A stretch of 64,000 bases of DNA from CAIKZZ01 sp035524495 (GTDB lineage: Bacteria; Pseudomonadota; Gammaproteobacteria; Steroidobacterales; Steroidobacteraceae): the NCBI GenBank assembly GCA_035524495.1, contig DATKOR010000023.1, positions 1 through 64,000 of the forward strand. The letters run 5' to 3'. Shown piece by piece: positions 25,591 through 34,366 of the stretch. Below the pieces are notes generated by a model that was not told where the DNA came from, ran no database searches, and worked only from the letters and a program-made list of their open reading frames with translations. The translations under genes were made by a program, and so were the position numbers. Position 1 is the first letter of the stretch, and the number at the start of each line of letters is the position of its first letter.

Positions 25591-25670
25591 CTCGGCTCCC
25601 CTGCGTCGCGCGAGAGTGCGGGCACGCGCGGCGAGTATCAAGGGGTCGGGGCCCGTGGGATACTCGCCGC

Positions 25671-26081
25671 GTGCCGCGACCCACGACGCCGCCCGTCGCC
25701 GCCGACGTGATCATCGAGCTCGACGACCGGCCGGGCCGGCCGATCGTGCTCATCGAGCGGCGCTTCCCGCCGCCCGGCTGGGCGCTTCCCGGCGGCTTCG
25801 TCGAGATCGGCGAGACGGTCGAGGCGGCGGCGGTGCGCGAGGCGCGCGAGGAGACGGGCCTGGACGTCGAGCTCACGGCGCTGCTCGGCGTCTACTCCGA
25901 CCCGGCGCGCGACCCGCGCGGCCACACGATCGGCATCGTCTACGTCGCGCGCGCCCGCGGCACGCCCTGCGCCGCGGACGATGCCAAGAACGTCGCGATC
26001 GTCGACCCGGCGCAGCCGCCCCCGCTCGCGTTCGACCACGCGCGCATCCTCGGCGACTACCTCGCGCGCCGGCGCGGCTGA
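25671..26081 (+). CDS. Nudix hydrolase
   Basis: The 136-residue protein has a full Nudix box, GGFVEIGETVEAAAVREA followed by REETGL, which binds metal and hydrolyses nucleoside diphosphates linked to another group. Substrate unknown; the DHARIL region near the C-terminus resembles ADP-ribose pyrophosphatase-like members. GTG start at 25671 has no Shine-Dalgarno; GATACT at 25659-25664 could be a -10, giving a leaderless mRNA. Confidence 0.85.
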   Translation: MPRPTTPPVAADVIIELDDRPGRPIVLIERRFPPPGWALPGGFVEIGETVEAAAVREAREETGLDVELTALLGVYSDPARDPRGHTIGIVYVARARGTPCAADDAKNVAIVDPAQPPPLAFDHARILGDYLARRRG

Positions 26082-26087
26082 GCCGGC

Positions 26088-26558
26088 TCAGCGCTCGTCG
26101 ATCGGGATCGCGCGCGTCGACTTCACCTCTTCCATGACGACGTACGTGTGCGTCTGCTCCACGCCCGCGAGCGCCGCGAGCTCCTCCAGGAAGCGCCGGT
26201 ACGCGCCCATGTCGCCGGTGCGCACCTTGAGCAGGTAGTCGAAGCCGCCGGCGACCATGTGGCATTCCTGGACGGGTTCGAGGCCGATCACGCCGTCGCG
26301 GAAGCGGTTGAAGACGTCGGGCGTCGTGCGGTCGAGCTGCACCTCGACGAAGGCGATGAGCCCGGCGCCGAGCTTCGCGGGGTCGAGGTCGGCGGCGTAG
26401 CCGCGGATGTACCCTTCGCGCTCGAGGCGGCGCACGCGCTCGAAGCAGGGCGTCGGGCTCAGGTGCACGCGCCGCCCGAGCTCGGCGACCGACAGGCGCC
26501 CGTCCGCCTGCAGCAGCGCGAGCAGCCGTCGGTCGATCCGGTCCAGCGAGTCCGCCAT
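26088..26558 (-). CDS. Lrp-family regulator, probably of putA
   Basis: The 156-residue protein has a helix-turn-helix (VAELGRRVHLSPTPCFERVR) and an RAM domain ending YVVMEEVKSTRAIPI, very close to E. coli Lrp. It is divergent from putA with about 100 bases between; in Agrobacterium, Vibrio and others an Lrp-type PutR in this position activates putA in response to proline. Role here inferred from position. GGAG upstream of the ATG at 26558 favours it over the ATG at 26570. Confidence 0.85.
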   Translation of the reverse strand: MADSLDRIDRRLLALLQADGRLSVAELGRRVHLSPTPCFERVRRLEREGYIRGYAADLDPAKLGAGLIAFVEVQLDRTTPDVFNRFRDGVIGLEPVQECHMVAGGFDYLLKVRTGDMGAYRRFLEELAALAGVEQTHTYVVMEEVKSTRAIPIDER

Positions 26559-26606
26559 GGGGTGCTCCATATGCGGTCGAATCGCCCTGTAGCCTAATCC
26601 ATTACG

Positions 26607-26617
26607 GATGAATCATC
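26607..26617. promoter_or_regulatory. Palindrome between the Lrp-type regulator and putA
   Basis: GATGA-A-TCATC is a perfect palindrome in an A/T-rich island of the divergent region; an outer inverted repeat TGTAG (26588-26592)/CTACA (26617-26621) and an ATCC/GGAT pair (26597-26609) overlap it. Candidate Lrp/PutR binding site. Confidence 0.4.
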
Positions 26618-26661
26618 TACAGAACGCCAACTAGAGTAGTCGGATCACGCAGGGGGACCCG

Positions 26662-29600
26662 ATGACGCCATTCCTTCGCCCGACCGGGGACGCTCTCGAA
26701 TTGCCGATCGCCGGCGCGATCAACCGGCTGTGGCTCGCCGACGAGGAGTCGGTGATCCGCGAGCTCTTGCCGCTCGCGCGGCTCGAGCCCCAGGCGCGCG
26801 CGGCGATCACGGCCCACGCGGCTTCGCTCGTCGAGCGCGTGCGTGGCGTGCGCGTCGACAAGACCGGCATGGACGCGTTCCTGCGGGAGTACGACCTCTC
26901 CTCGCAGGAGGGCGTGATCCTGATGTGCCTCGCCGAGGCGCTGCTGCGGATCCCCGACGCGATCACCGCCGACCGGCTGATCGCCGACAAGATCAAGGCC
27001 GGCGACTGGGCCTCCCACCTGTCGGACGGCGGCTCGCTGTTCGTCAACGCCTCGACCTGGGGCCTGATGCTGACCGGACGCATCGTGCAGCCGGACGCCG
27101 GCACCCGGGCGGACCCGGCGAGCTTCGTCCGCAACCTCGTCGCGCGGGTCGGGGAGCCGGTCGTGCGCACCTCGCTGCGCCAGGCGATGCGGATCCTCGG
27201 CCACCAGTTCGTGATGGGGCGCAACATCGACGAGGCGCTCGAGCGTTCGGTCGAGGGCGCGAACGCGCGCTACCGCTACTCGTTCGACATGCTCGGCGAG
27301 TCGGCGCTGACGATGCCCGACGCCGAGCGCTACCTCGAGGCCTACTCGGCCGCGATCGAGTCGATCGGCCGTGCCGCGCGCGCGCAGCGCGACGCGACGC
27401 CGGACTCGGCGCCGAGCATCTCGGTGAAGCTCTCGGCACTGCATCCGCGCTACGAGTTCGCGAAGCGCGAGCGCGTGCACGCGGAGCTCGCGCCCCGCCT
27501 CGTGCTGCTCGCCGAGCGCGCCGCGGCCGCCGGCATCGCGCTCACCGTCGATGCCGAGGAGTCCGAGCGCCTCGAGATCTCCCTCGAGCTCATCGAGCGC
27601 GTGCTGACGACGCCGACGCTGGTCGGCTGGCAGGGCTTCGGGCTCGCGGTGCAGGCCTACCAGAAGCGCGCGCCCGACGTGCTGCGCTGGCTGATCGCGC
27701 GCACCCGCGGCGCGGGCCGGCGCCTCAACGTGCGGCTCGTCAAGGGCGCCTACTGGGACAGCGAGATCAAGCGCGCCCAGGAGCGCGGGCACCCGGGGTA
27801 TCCGGTCTACACGCGCAAGCAGAGCACCGACGTCGCCTACCTCGCCTGCGCGAGCCTGATGCTCGATGCGCCCGACGTCGTCTACCCGCAGTTCGCGACC
27901 CACAACGCGCACACCGTCGCGAGCATCCTGCACCTCGCGCGCGGCCGCGGCCGGGCGTTCGAGTTCCAGCGCCTGCACGGCATGGGCGAGGAGCTCTACG
28001 GCATCGTCACCGACCCCGCCGGCGAGGCGGCGCCGTGCCGCGTCTACGCGCCGGTCGGCTCGCACGAGGACCTCTTGCCCTACCTCGTGCGCCGGCTGCT
28101 CGAGAACGGCGCCAACACCTCATTCGTCAACCGCATCGTCGATGCGCGCCTGCCGGCCGCCGAGATCGCGGCCGACCCCGTCGCGTTCGTCGAGTCGCTT
28201 CCGACCGCGCCGCACCCGCGCATCCCGCTGCCGGCGCGCATCTACGGCGCCGAGCGCCCGAACTCCATGGGCCTCAACCTCGCCGACGGCCACGCGCTCG
28301 GCGAGCTCAAGCGCGGCGCCGCCGCGGCGCTCGCGGAGCTCGCGACCGCGGCGCCGATCGTCGCCGGCCGGGCGCGCGCCGCGCGCGCGGCGGTGCTCGA
28401 GCGCGGCCGGCGCCTGCGCAGCCCCGCCGACCGCGAGGAAATCGTCGGCGCCGTCGTCGAGGCCGAGGCCGCGGACGTCGAGCGGGCGCTCGCGGCCGCG
28501 AGCGAGGCGTTCTGCGACTGGGACCTGACGCCTGCCGACGCGCGCGCCGCGATCCTCGAGCGCGCCGCCGACGCCTACGAGGCGCGCCGCGCAGAGTTCA
28601 TCGGCCTGCTGGTGCGCGAGGCCGGCAAGTCGGTCGCCGACGGCGTCGCCGAGGTGCGCGAGGCCGTCGACTTCCTGCGCTACTACGCGCAGCGCGCACG
28701 GCTCGACTTCGCGCGCGCGCAGCCGCTGCCGGGCCCGACCGGCGAGAGCAACGAGCTCTTGCTCCGCGGCCGCGGGGTCTTCGTCTGCATCAGCCCGTGG
28801 AACTTCCCGCTCGCGATCTACACCGGCCAGATCGCCGCGGCGCTGGCCGCCGGCAACGCGGTGATCGCCAAGCCCGCCGAGCAGACGCCGCTGGTCGCGG
28901 CGCTCGCGACGGAGCTCATGCTCGACAGCGGCATCCCGGCCGCGGTGCTGCAGTTCCTGCCGGGCGAGGGCGCGGCGATCGGGGCGCTGCTGACGCGCGA
29001 TCCGCGCGTCGCGGGCGTCGCCTTCACCGGCTCCAACGACACCGCGAGCGCGATCCAGCGCGCGCTCGCGGCGCGCCCGGGTCCGGTCGCGACGCTGATC
29101 GCCGAGACCGGGGGCCAGAACGCGATGATCGTCGACAGCTCGGCACTCCCCGAGCAGGTCGTCAACGACGCGATCACCTCGGCCTTCGGCAGCGCCGGCC
29201 AGCGCTGCTCGGCGCTGCGGATCCTGTGCGTGCAGGAGGAGATCGCCGAGCGCGTCGAGACGCTGCTCGCCGGGGCCATGGACGAGCTCGCGATCGGCCC
29301 GCCGGGGCTGCTCGCGACCGACGTCGGCCCGGTCATCGATGCCGAGGCGCTCGGCCGGCTCGAGCAGCACGCGGCCTCGATCGTGCGCGGCGCGCGCTGG
29401 TCGCATCGCGTCGCGCCGCCGGCCGGGGCCGCGCGCGGCAGCTTCTTCGCGCCGCTCGCGGTCGAGATCCCGCGCATCGAGGTGCTGGAGCGCGAGGTGT
29501 TCGGCCCGGTGCTGCACGTGCTGCGCTGGAAGGCGCGCGACCTCGATGCGCTCGTCGACGCGATCAACGCGACCGGCTACGGCCTCACCCTCGGCATCCA

Positions 29601-29844
29601 CACGCGCATCGACTCGACGGTCGCGCGCATCCGGGCGCGGGCGCGCGTCGGCAACGTCTACGTCAACCGCAACATGATCGGCGCGGTGGTCGGCGTGCAG
29701 CCCTTCGGCGGGACCGGGCTCTCGGGCACGGGTCCCAAGGCCGGCGGCCCGCACTACCTGCACCGCTTCGCGACCGAGCAGACGGTGACCGTCAACACCG
29801 CCGCGGTCGGCGGCAACGCCTCGCTGCTCGCGCTCGCCGGCTGA
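26662..29844 (+). CDS. putA: Bifunctional proline dehydrogenase / L-glutamate-gamma-semialdehyde dehydrogenase
   Basis: The 1060-residue enzyme oxidises proline to glutamate in two steps. N-terminal proline dehydrogenase barrel (about 70-500: KLSALHPRYEF, RLVKGAYWDSEIKRAQ, KQSTDVAYLACA) uses FAD; the C-terminal aldehyde dehydrogenase (about 560-1040) has ISPWNFPLAIYTGQ, the Glu in AETGGQNAM and the catalytic Cys in FGSAGQRCSALRIL. It lacks the N-terminal ribbon-helix-helix DNA-binding domain of E. coli PutA, so it cannot repress itself, in line with the separate divergent regulator. GGGGG at 26652-26656 precedes the ATG. Confidence 0.95.
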   Translation: MTPFLRPTGDALELPIAGAINRLWLADEESVIRELLPLARLEPQARAAITAHAASLVERVRGVRVDKTGMDAFLREYDLSSQEGVILMCLAEALLRIPDAITADRLIADKIKAGDWASHLSDGGSLFVNASTWGLMLTGRIVQPDAGTRADPASFVRNLVARVGEPVVRTSLRQAMRILGHQFVMGRNIDEALERSVEGANARYRYSFDMLGESALTMPDAERYLEAYSAAIESIGRAARAQRDATPDSAPSISVKLSALHPRYEFAKRERVHAELAPRLVLLAERAAAAGIALTVDAEESERLEISLELIERVLTTPTLVGWQGFGLAVQAYQKRAPDVLRWLIARTRGAGRRLNVRLVKGAYWDSEIKRAQERGHPGYPVYTRKQSTDVAYLACASLMLDAPDVVYPQFATHNAHTVASILHLARGRGRAFEFQRLHGMGEELYGIVTDPAGEAAPCRVYAPVGSHEDLLPYLVRRLLENGANTSFVNRIVDARLPAAEIAADPVAFVESLPTAPHPRIPLPARIYGAERPNSMGLNLADGHALGELKRGAAAALAELATAAPIVAGRARAARAAVLERGRRLRSPADREEIVGAVVEAEAADVERALAAASEAFCDWDLTPADARAAILERAADAYEARRAEFIGLLVREAGKSVADGVAEVREAVDFLRYYAQRARLDFARAQPLPGPTGESNELLLRGRGVFVCISPWNFPLAIYTGQIAAALAAGNAVIAKPAEQTPLVAALATELMLDSGIPAAVLQFLPGEGAAIGALLTRDPRVAGVAFTGSNDTASAIQRALAARPGPVATLIAETGGQNAMIVDSSALPEQVVNDAITSAFGSAGQRCSALRILCVQEEIAERVETLLAGAMDELAIGPPGLLATDVGPVIDAEALGRLEQHAASIVRGARWSHRVAPPAGAARGSFFAPLAVEIPRIEVLEREVFGPVLHVLRWKARDLDALVDAINATGYGLTLGIHTRIDSTVARIRARARVGNVYVNRNMIGAVVGVQPFGGTGLSGTGPKAGGPHYLHRFATEQTVTVNTAAVGGNASLLALAG

Positions 29845-29848
29845 AGGC

Positions 29849-31153
29849 TCAGCGGCCCAGCAGGTCGAGGAGCTCGGTCGTCTCGACGCGGATCGCGACC
29901 CTGAGCGTCGGGGCGTAGTCCGGCGCCCAGGTCCCGCTGTGCAGCTGCGGCAGCGGCGTGCCCGCCTCGCGCGCCGCCGCGAAGCGCGCCGGGTTGACGC
30001 CGCCGACCCAGAAGTCGGCCGACGGGATGCCGGCGAGGTGGAACTGCGCGAAGTCCTCGAACACCATCGCCGGCGGCACCTCGACGAGGCTCGCCGCGCC
30101 GAGCGCGCCCGAGAGCGTCGCGACGAGGCGCGCCGTCAGTCGCGGGTCGTTGTACATCGCGTTCGCCGCGTGCGTGACCTGCACCGCAGGCTCCCTGGGC
30201 GCGCCCCCGGTCAGCGCCTCGCCCTTCGCGGTGCGCTCGATCGCCGCGATCACGCGCTCGCGGACCTCGGGCTTGTAGGTGCGCACCGTCAGCAGGAGCT
30301 TCACCTCGTCCGGGATGATGTTGTTCTTGCTGCCGCCGTGGATCGCGCCGACCGTGATCACGACCGGATCGAGCGGATCGTTCTCGCGCGACACGATCGA
30401 CTGCAGCGCGAGCACGATGCGCGCGGCGATCACGATCGGGTCGACCGTGTTCTGCGGCCGGCCGCCGTGGCCGCCGCGGCCGTAGACGGTGATGTCGACC
30501 GAATCGGCGGAGGCGAGCGCGTAGCCGGGCGTGTAGCCGACCTGCCCGGCCGGCAGGTTCGCGTTGTCGTGGATCGCGAGCGCGTAGTCCGGGCGCGGGA
30601 AGCGCGTCAGGAGCCCATCCTTGATCATCGCGACCGCGCCCTCGCCGGTCTCCTCGGCCGGCTGGCCGATCAGCACCAGCGTTCCGTGCCAGCGACGCTG
30701 GTTCCCCGCCATCAGCCGCGCGGTCCCGACGAAACTCGCCATGTGGATGTCGTGGCCGCAGGCGTGCATCACCGGCGTCGCGACGCCGGCGGGGCTCGTC
30801 GCGACGACCTGGCTCGCGTACGGCAGACCGGTCTTCTCCTCGACGGGCAGCGCGTCCATGTCGGTGCGCAGGAGCACCGTGCGCCCGGGGCCGTTCCTGA
30901 GGACGCCGACGATGCCGGTGCCGCCGACGCCGGTCGTGACCTCGTAGCCGAGCGCCTTCAGCTGCAGGGCGAGCTTCGCCGCGGTCTGCTGCTCGTGCAT
31001 CGAGAGCTCGGGCGTGCGGTGGAGGTCCAGGTAGAGCTTCTCGACGTCCCCGGCGATTGCGTCGATCTCGGGCCCCGACGGCGTCGTCCACGGCGTCTCG
31101 GCGAGGGTGGCGTCGCTCGCGAAGAGCAGCAGCGAAAGCAGCGCTCGATGCAT
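29849..31153 (-). CDS. Exported M20D-family amidohydrolase/peptidase
   Basis: The 434-residue protein begins with a signal peptide (MHRALLSLLLFASDATLAE). Two-zinc M20D motifs are HACGHDIHMASF, GQPAEETGEGA and AIHDNANLPAGQVG; the lid domain lies at about 215-330. Relatives hydrolyse N-acyl amino acids or amide conjugates (hippurate, indoleacetyl-amino acids). Periplasmic location is inferred. ATG at 31153; an upstream in-frame GTG at 31162 adds three residues. Convergent with putA; follows the cupin gene closely. Confidence 0.85.
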   Translation of the reverse strand: MHRALLSLLLFASDATLAETPWTTPSGPEIDAIAGDVEKLYLDLHRTPELSMHEQQTAAKLALQLKALGYEVTTGVGGTGIVGVLRNGPGRTVLLRTDMDALPVEEKTGLPYASQVVATSPAGVATPVMHACGHDIHMASFVGTARLMAGNQRRWHGTLVLIGQPAEETGEGAVAMIKDGLLTRFPRPDYALAIHDNANLPAGQVGYTPGYALASADSVDITVYGRGGHGGRPQNTVDPIVIAARIVLALQSIVSRENDPLDPVVITVGAIHGGSKNNIIPDEVKLLLTVRTYKPEVRERVIAAIERTAKGEALTGGAPREPAVQVTHAANAMYNDPRLTARLVATLSGALGAASLVEVPPAMVFEDFAQFHLAGIPSADFWVGGVNPARFAAAREAGTPLPQLHSGTWAPDYAPTLRVAIRVETTELLDLLGR

Positions 31154-31167
31154 AGCACGCACCCGCG

Positions 31168-31518
31168 CTACTTCTTAAGCTCGATCAGGATCGACTCGAC
31201 GTCCTCGAGGCACTCGTCGGCATGCGTGACCGGGGGGCGGATCATCGCGTCGCCGGTCTTCAGCACCGCTTCCTTGGTCGTGCCGTCGGGGAAGGTGTAC
31301 CGGACCTTGCCGCCCTTGACGACGTAGACGACCGCCTCCGGATGCGAGTGCATCGGCGTCTTGTCGCCTTTGTGGGGCGCGTAGCGGAGCACGCGCACCT
31401 TGTCGTCCTCGGCGACCACCGAGAGGTGTTTCAGGCCGTACTTCATCGCGTCCTGGGCCCACGCGGAGCAGGGCACGAGCAGTACGGCGACGGCCAGGAA
31501 CTTTGCGAGGTGCTTCAC
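31168..31518 (-). CDS. Exported small cupin-domain protein
   Basis: The 116-residue protein has a signal peptide (VKHLAKFLAVAVLLVPCSAWAQ) and a single cupin barrel with MHSHPEAVVYVVKGGK and the second-half motif PPVTHADE. The histidines would bind a metal. Function unknown. GTG start at 31518 is preceded by AGGGGGA, which beats the longer frame upstream. Just upstream of the amidohydrolase on the same strand (14 bases), so probably one transcript. Confidence 0.75.
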   Translation of the reverse strand: MKHLAKFLAVAVLLVPCSAWAQDAMKYGLKHLSVVAEDDKVRVLRYAPHKGDKTPMHSHPEAVVYVVKGGKVRYTFPDGTTKEAVLKTGDAMIRPPVTHADECLEDVESILIELKK

Positions 31519-31865
31519 GTTGGTCCCCCTGCGCCGGCCCGGGGTCGGGTGGGGCGCGATTGTTGTTCGGTCGGCCGCGTGCGGCCGTAAGGCATCGTGC
31601 GCCCGCGCGCCCGTCCGCGCCACCGTCAGGGGCCGGCGCCCCTGGGCCCGGCCCTGAAACCCCGGGTTCCCCGTCCGTAGGGGCTGACCGAAGGAAACCG
31701 CATCTGCCGCCCGGCCCCCCTACAGTTTTCCCGCAGGTGGACGACTACCGGGTTCGGGCCCGGGCGCCTGTGCGCGGGTTGTCGCATTGCAGCAGCGAAC
31801 TGCCGCCGGGACGCCCGGCGCGCCGGCGGAAGCACCGGCCGGTCACTACGGAGAGTCGATCCGAG
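31519..31865 (+). other. 347-base non-coding region before the chemoreceptor gene
   Basis: No gene supported. It holds an inverted repeat GTAGGGG (31677-31683)/CCCCTAC (31717-31723) and a weak sigma-54-like GG-N10-GC (31777-31790, with TTGC and A after). The ribosome-binding site GGAGAG lies near 31850. Likely the control region of the receptor. Confidence 0.5.
31677..31723. promoter_or_regulatory. Inverted repeat upstream of chemoreceptor, candidate operator
   Basis: GTAGGGG and CCCCTAC are perfect 7-base reverse complements separated by 33 bases, in the leader region of the MCP gene. The second arm is followed by an A/T-rich stretch (AGTTTTC). The spacing would suit a looped or dimer-of-dimers regulator. 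No known regulator can be named. Confidence 0.3.
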
Positions 31866-33851
31866 ATGAAGGCAATCAACGACTTACGACTGGGTCCTCG
31901 GCTTCAGCTGGCGGTCCTCGTCGTGCTGGCATTCGCCGGCGTCATCGGATTTACCGCCGTCGCCCAGCTCTCGAAGGTCGCGGCGACCGCCGATCGGCTG
32001 GCGACCGAGTCGGTCGCCAACGTCTACCTCGTCTCGCAGATCGGCGGCGAGGTCGCCGAGAGCCGTTCGCTCGTGCTCGAGATCCTGACGCGCCTGCAGC
32101 TCAACAATGCCGCCGGCGCGAGCGAGTCGTCCCAGGCGCTCGCCGCGGTCGCGACGCGCATGAAGGCCGACACCGCCGCCTACGAACAGCAGCTGCGCAC
32201 CGACGAGGAGCGCGCGCTGTGGGCTGACCTGCTCGCGAAGTGGCGCGACTACGACAAGGAGCAGCAGCGCGCGGTCTCGATGGCCGAGGACGGGCTGCCG
32301 GGCGATGCGCAGCGCGTGCTGATCGCGCAGGCGAAGGCGAAGTACGACGCGGTGTCCTCCGCGGCGCGCAAGCTGATCGACCTCAACAACGCCGCGGCCA
32401 ACCGCGCGCGCGAGGCGGCCGACGCGATCGCGACCGGCGCGCGCCGCACGGTGTTCGTGCTGCTCGCGCTCGCCGCCGCGCTCGGCGTGATCATCGCCTT
32501 CGGCATGACCCGCGCGATCACCCGTCCGCTGCAGCATGCGGTCGGGCTGCTGCGCGAGATCGGCGCCGGCAAGCTCGACAATGCCATCGACACCACGCGA
32601 CGCGACGAGGTGGGCGAGCTCCTGAGGGGCGTCGAGGCGACCCAGGCGGCGCTGCGCGAGCGCGCCGACAGCGAGCGGCGCCACGCCGAGGACGAGCGCA
32701 AGCGCGCCGAGTCCGACCGCCGCGCGCTCGAGGAAGTGCAGCAGATCGTCGCCGCGGTCGTCGACGGCGACCTCGAGCGGCGCTTGTCGGCCGAGGGCAA
32801 GTCCGGATTCGCGGCGCAGCTCGCGACCAGCATCAACGGGCTGGTCGACAACGTCGCCGGCGTCGTGATGGCCGTGCAGCGCATCGTCGATGCGGCGAAC
32901 GCCGGCGACCTGACGCAGCGCGTCTACGTGATCGATCGCAGCGGCCTCGAGCGCAAGATCGGTGCCGGCATCAACCAGATGCTCGGCGAGATGGCCGCGT
33001 TGATTGCCAAGGTCAAGGAGGCCGCCGCCGACGTGTCGCGCGGCTCGCAGGAGATCTCGCAGGGCAACGCGAGCCTCTCGAAGCGCACCGAAGACCAGGC
33101 GGCCTCGCTCGAGGAGACCGCGGCCTCGATGGAGGAGATGACGAGCACCGTCAAGGCCAACGCCGACAACGCGCGCCAGGCCAACGAGCTCGCGCTCGAG
33201 GCGCGCACGCGCGCCGAGCGCGGCGGCAACGTCGTGTCGCAGGCGGTCAAGGCGATGGACGGCATCAGCGCGGCCTCTAAGAAGATCGCCGACATCATCG
33301 GCGTCATCGACGAGATCGCGTTCCAGACGAATCTGCTCGCGCTCAACGCGGCGGTCGAGGCGGCGCGCGCCGGCGAGCAGGGCCGCGGCTTCGCGGTGGT
33401 CGCCTCCGAGGTCCGCAACCTCGCCTCGCGCAGTGCCGAGGCCGCCAAGGAGATCAAGGCCCTGATCAACGACAGCGTCACGCGCGTCGAGGCGGGCTCG
33501 CGGCTCGTCGGCGAGTCGGGCGAGACGCTCGAGCAGCTGGTCGCCGCCGTCAACAAGGTCAGCGACATCATCGCCGGCATCTCGACGGCGAGCGAGGAGC
33601 AGGCGAGCGGCATCGACCAGGTCGGCCGCGCGGTCACGCAGATGGACGAGCTGACGCAGCAGAACGCGGCGCTCGTCGAGGAGGCCGCGGCGGCGTCGAA
33701 GGCGCTCGCCGACTCCTCGGGAGCGCTCAATCAGATGGTGAGCCGCTATCGCGTCGCGGCCGCCGACCCGGCCGGGATCGGCGCCAGCCCCGAGCGGCGC
33801 GCGTCCGACCGGCCGTGGACCGGTCGCCAGGCGCGCTCTTCAGTCAAGTGA
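31866..33851 (+). CDS. Methyl-accepting chemotaxis protein
   Basis: The 661-residue receptor has TM1 (13-35), a four-helix-bundle periplasmic domain (36-195), TM2 (196-215), HAMP (216-270), a second HAMP-like region (about 290-370) and a signalling domain (380-635) with the strictly conserved tip IDEIAFQTNLLALNAAVEAA and methylation helices (TEDQAASLEETAASMEEM). The C-terminus has no NWETF-like CheR tether. ATG at 31866 preceded by GGAGAG. It lies 14 bases before a periplasmic Cache protein, a likely partner. Confidence 0.9.
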   Translation: MKAINDLRLGPRLQLAVLVVLAFAGVIGFTAVAQLSKVAATADRLATESVANVYLVSQIGGEVAESRSLVLEILTRLQLNNAAGASESSQALAAVATRMKADTAAYEQQLRTDEERALWADLLAKWRDYDKEQQRAVSMAEDGLPGDAQRVLIAQAKAKYDAVSSAARKLIDLNNAAANRAREAADAIATGARRTVFVLLALAAALGVIIAFGMTRAITRPLQHAVGLLREIGAGKLDNAIDTTRRDEVGELLRGVEATQAALRERADSERRHAEDERKRAESDRRALEEVQQIVAAVVDGDLERRLSAEGKSGFAAQLATSINGLVDNVAGVVMAVQRIVDAANAGDLTQRVYVIDRSGLERKIGAGINQMLGEMAALIAKVKEAAADVSRGSQEISQGNASLSKRTEDQAASLEETAASMEEMTSTVKANADNARQANELALEARTRAERGGNVVSQAVKAMDGISAASKKIADIIGVIDEIAFQTNLLALNAAVEAARAGEQGRGFAVVASEVRNLASRSAEAAKEIKALINDSVTRVEAGSRLVGESGETLEQLVAAVNKVSDIIAGISTASEEQASGIDQVGRAVTQMDELTQQNAALVEEAAAASKALADSSGALNQMVSRYRVAAADPAGIGASPERRASDRPWTGRQARSSVK

Positions 33852-33865
33852 TCTAAGGAGGATCT

Positions 33866-34333
33866 ATGGTGAGGTTTCTGAGCGTGGCCCTCGTGGGCCT
33901 CATGATCGCGGCGCTGCCGCAGGGTGCAGCGTTCGCGGCACCGAGCAAGGACGAGGTCGTCGCCCAGGTCAAGAAGGGCATCGCGTTCTACAAGTCGGTC
34001 GGACGCGAGAAGGCGCTCGAGGAGTTCAACAACAAGGACGGTCAGTTCGCCAAGGGCGAGGACTACATCGACGTCCATGACGTCGGCGGCACCTGCCTCG
34101 CGCACCCGACCACGCCGAGCCTCGTTGGCCTCAATCGCCTCGAGGCGGCCGACCCGAGCGGCAAGAAGTTCATCAAGGAAATCGTCGACGCCGCGAAGTC
34201 CAAGTCCTCGGGCTGGGTCACCTACCAGCGCAAGAACCCGGTCGACGGCAAGGTCGAGCACAAGCTGGCTTACTGGGAAGTCGCCGACGGCCTGATCTTC
34301 AAGGCCGGCACCTACGACCCGGACGCGAAGTAA
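33866..34333 (+). CDS. Periplasmic single-Cache-domain protein
   Basis: The 155-residue protein has a signal peptide (about 1-24, ending AAFAA) and one Cache-type sensor domain: AIAFYKSVGREKALEEFNN, EDYIDVHDVGGTCLAHP, GLNRLEAADPSGKKFIKEIV and SGWVTYQRKNP. Such domains bind small ligands, but this protein has no membrane or output domain. AAGGAGG at 33856-33862 sits before the ATG. Co-transcription with the receptor suggests it hands a ligand to it; that is inference. Confidence 0.85.
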   Translation: MVRFLSVALVGLMIAALPQGAAFAAPSKDEVVAQVKKGIAFYKSVGREKALEEFNNKDGQFAKGEDYIDVHDVGGTCLAHPTTPSLVGLNRLEAADPSGKKFIKEIVDAAKSKSSGWVTYQRKNPVDGKVEHKLAYWEVADGLIFKAGTYDPDAK

Positions 34334-34342
34334 GCCGACCCC

Positions 34343-34366
34343 GCAGGGCGGTCTCAGCCGCCCTGC
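34343..34366. terminator. Hairpin between convergent Cache and sixA genes
   Basis: Perfect 9-bp stem GCAGGGCGG (34343-34351)/CCGCCCTGC (34358-34366) with a 6-base loop that contains the sixA stop codon. No T-run on either strand, so it may only weakly terminate. Confidence 0.4.

Noticed and set aside
31626..31835. 69-codon minus-strand frame in the region before the chemoreceptor
   Set aside because: Pro/Arg-rich composition, no ribosome-binding site, no recognisable motif.
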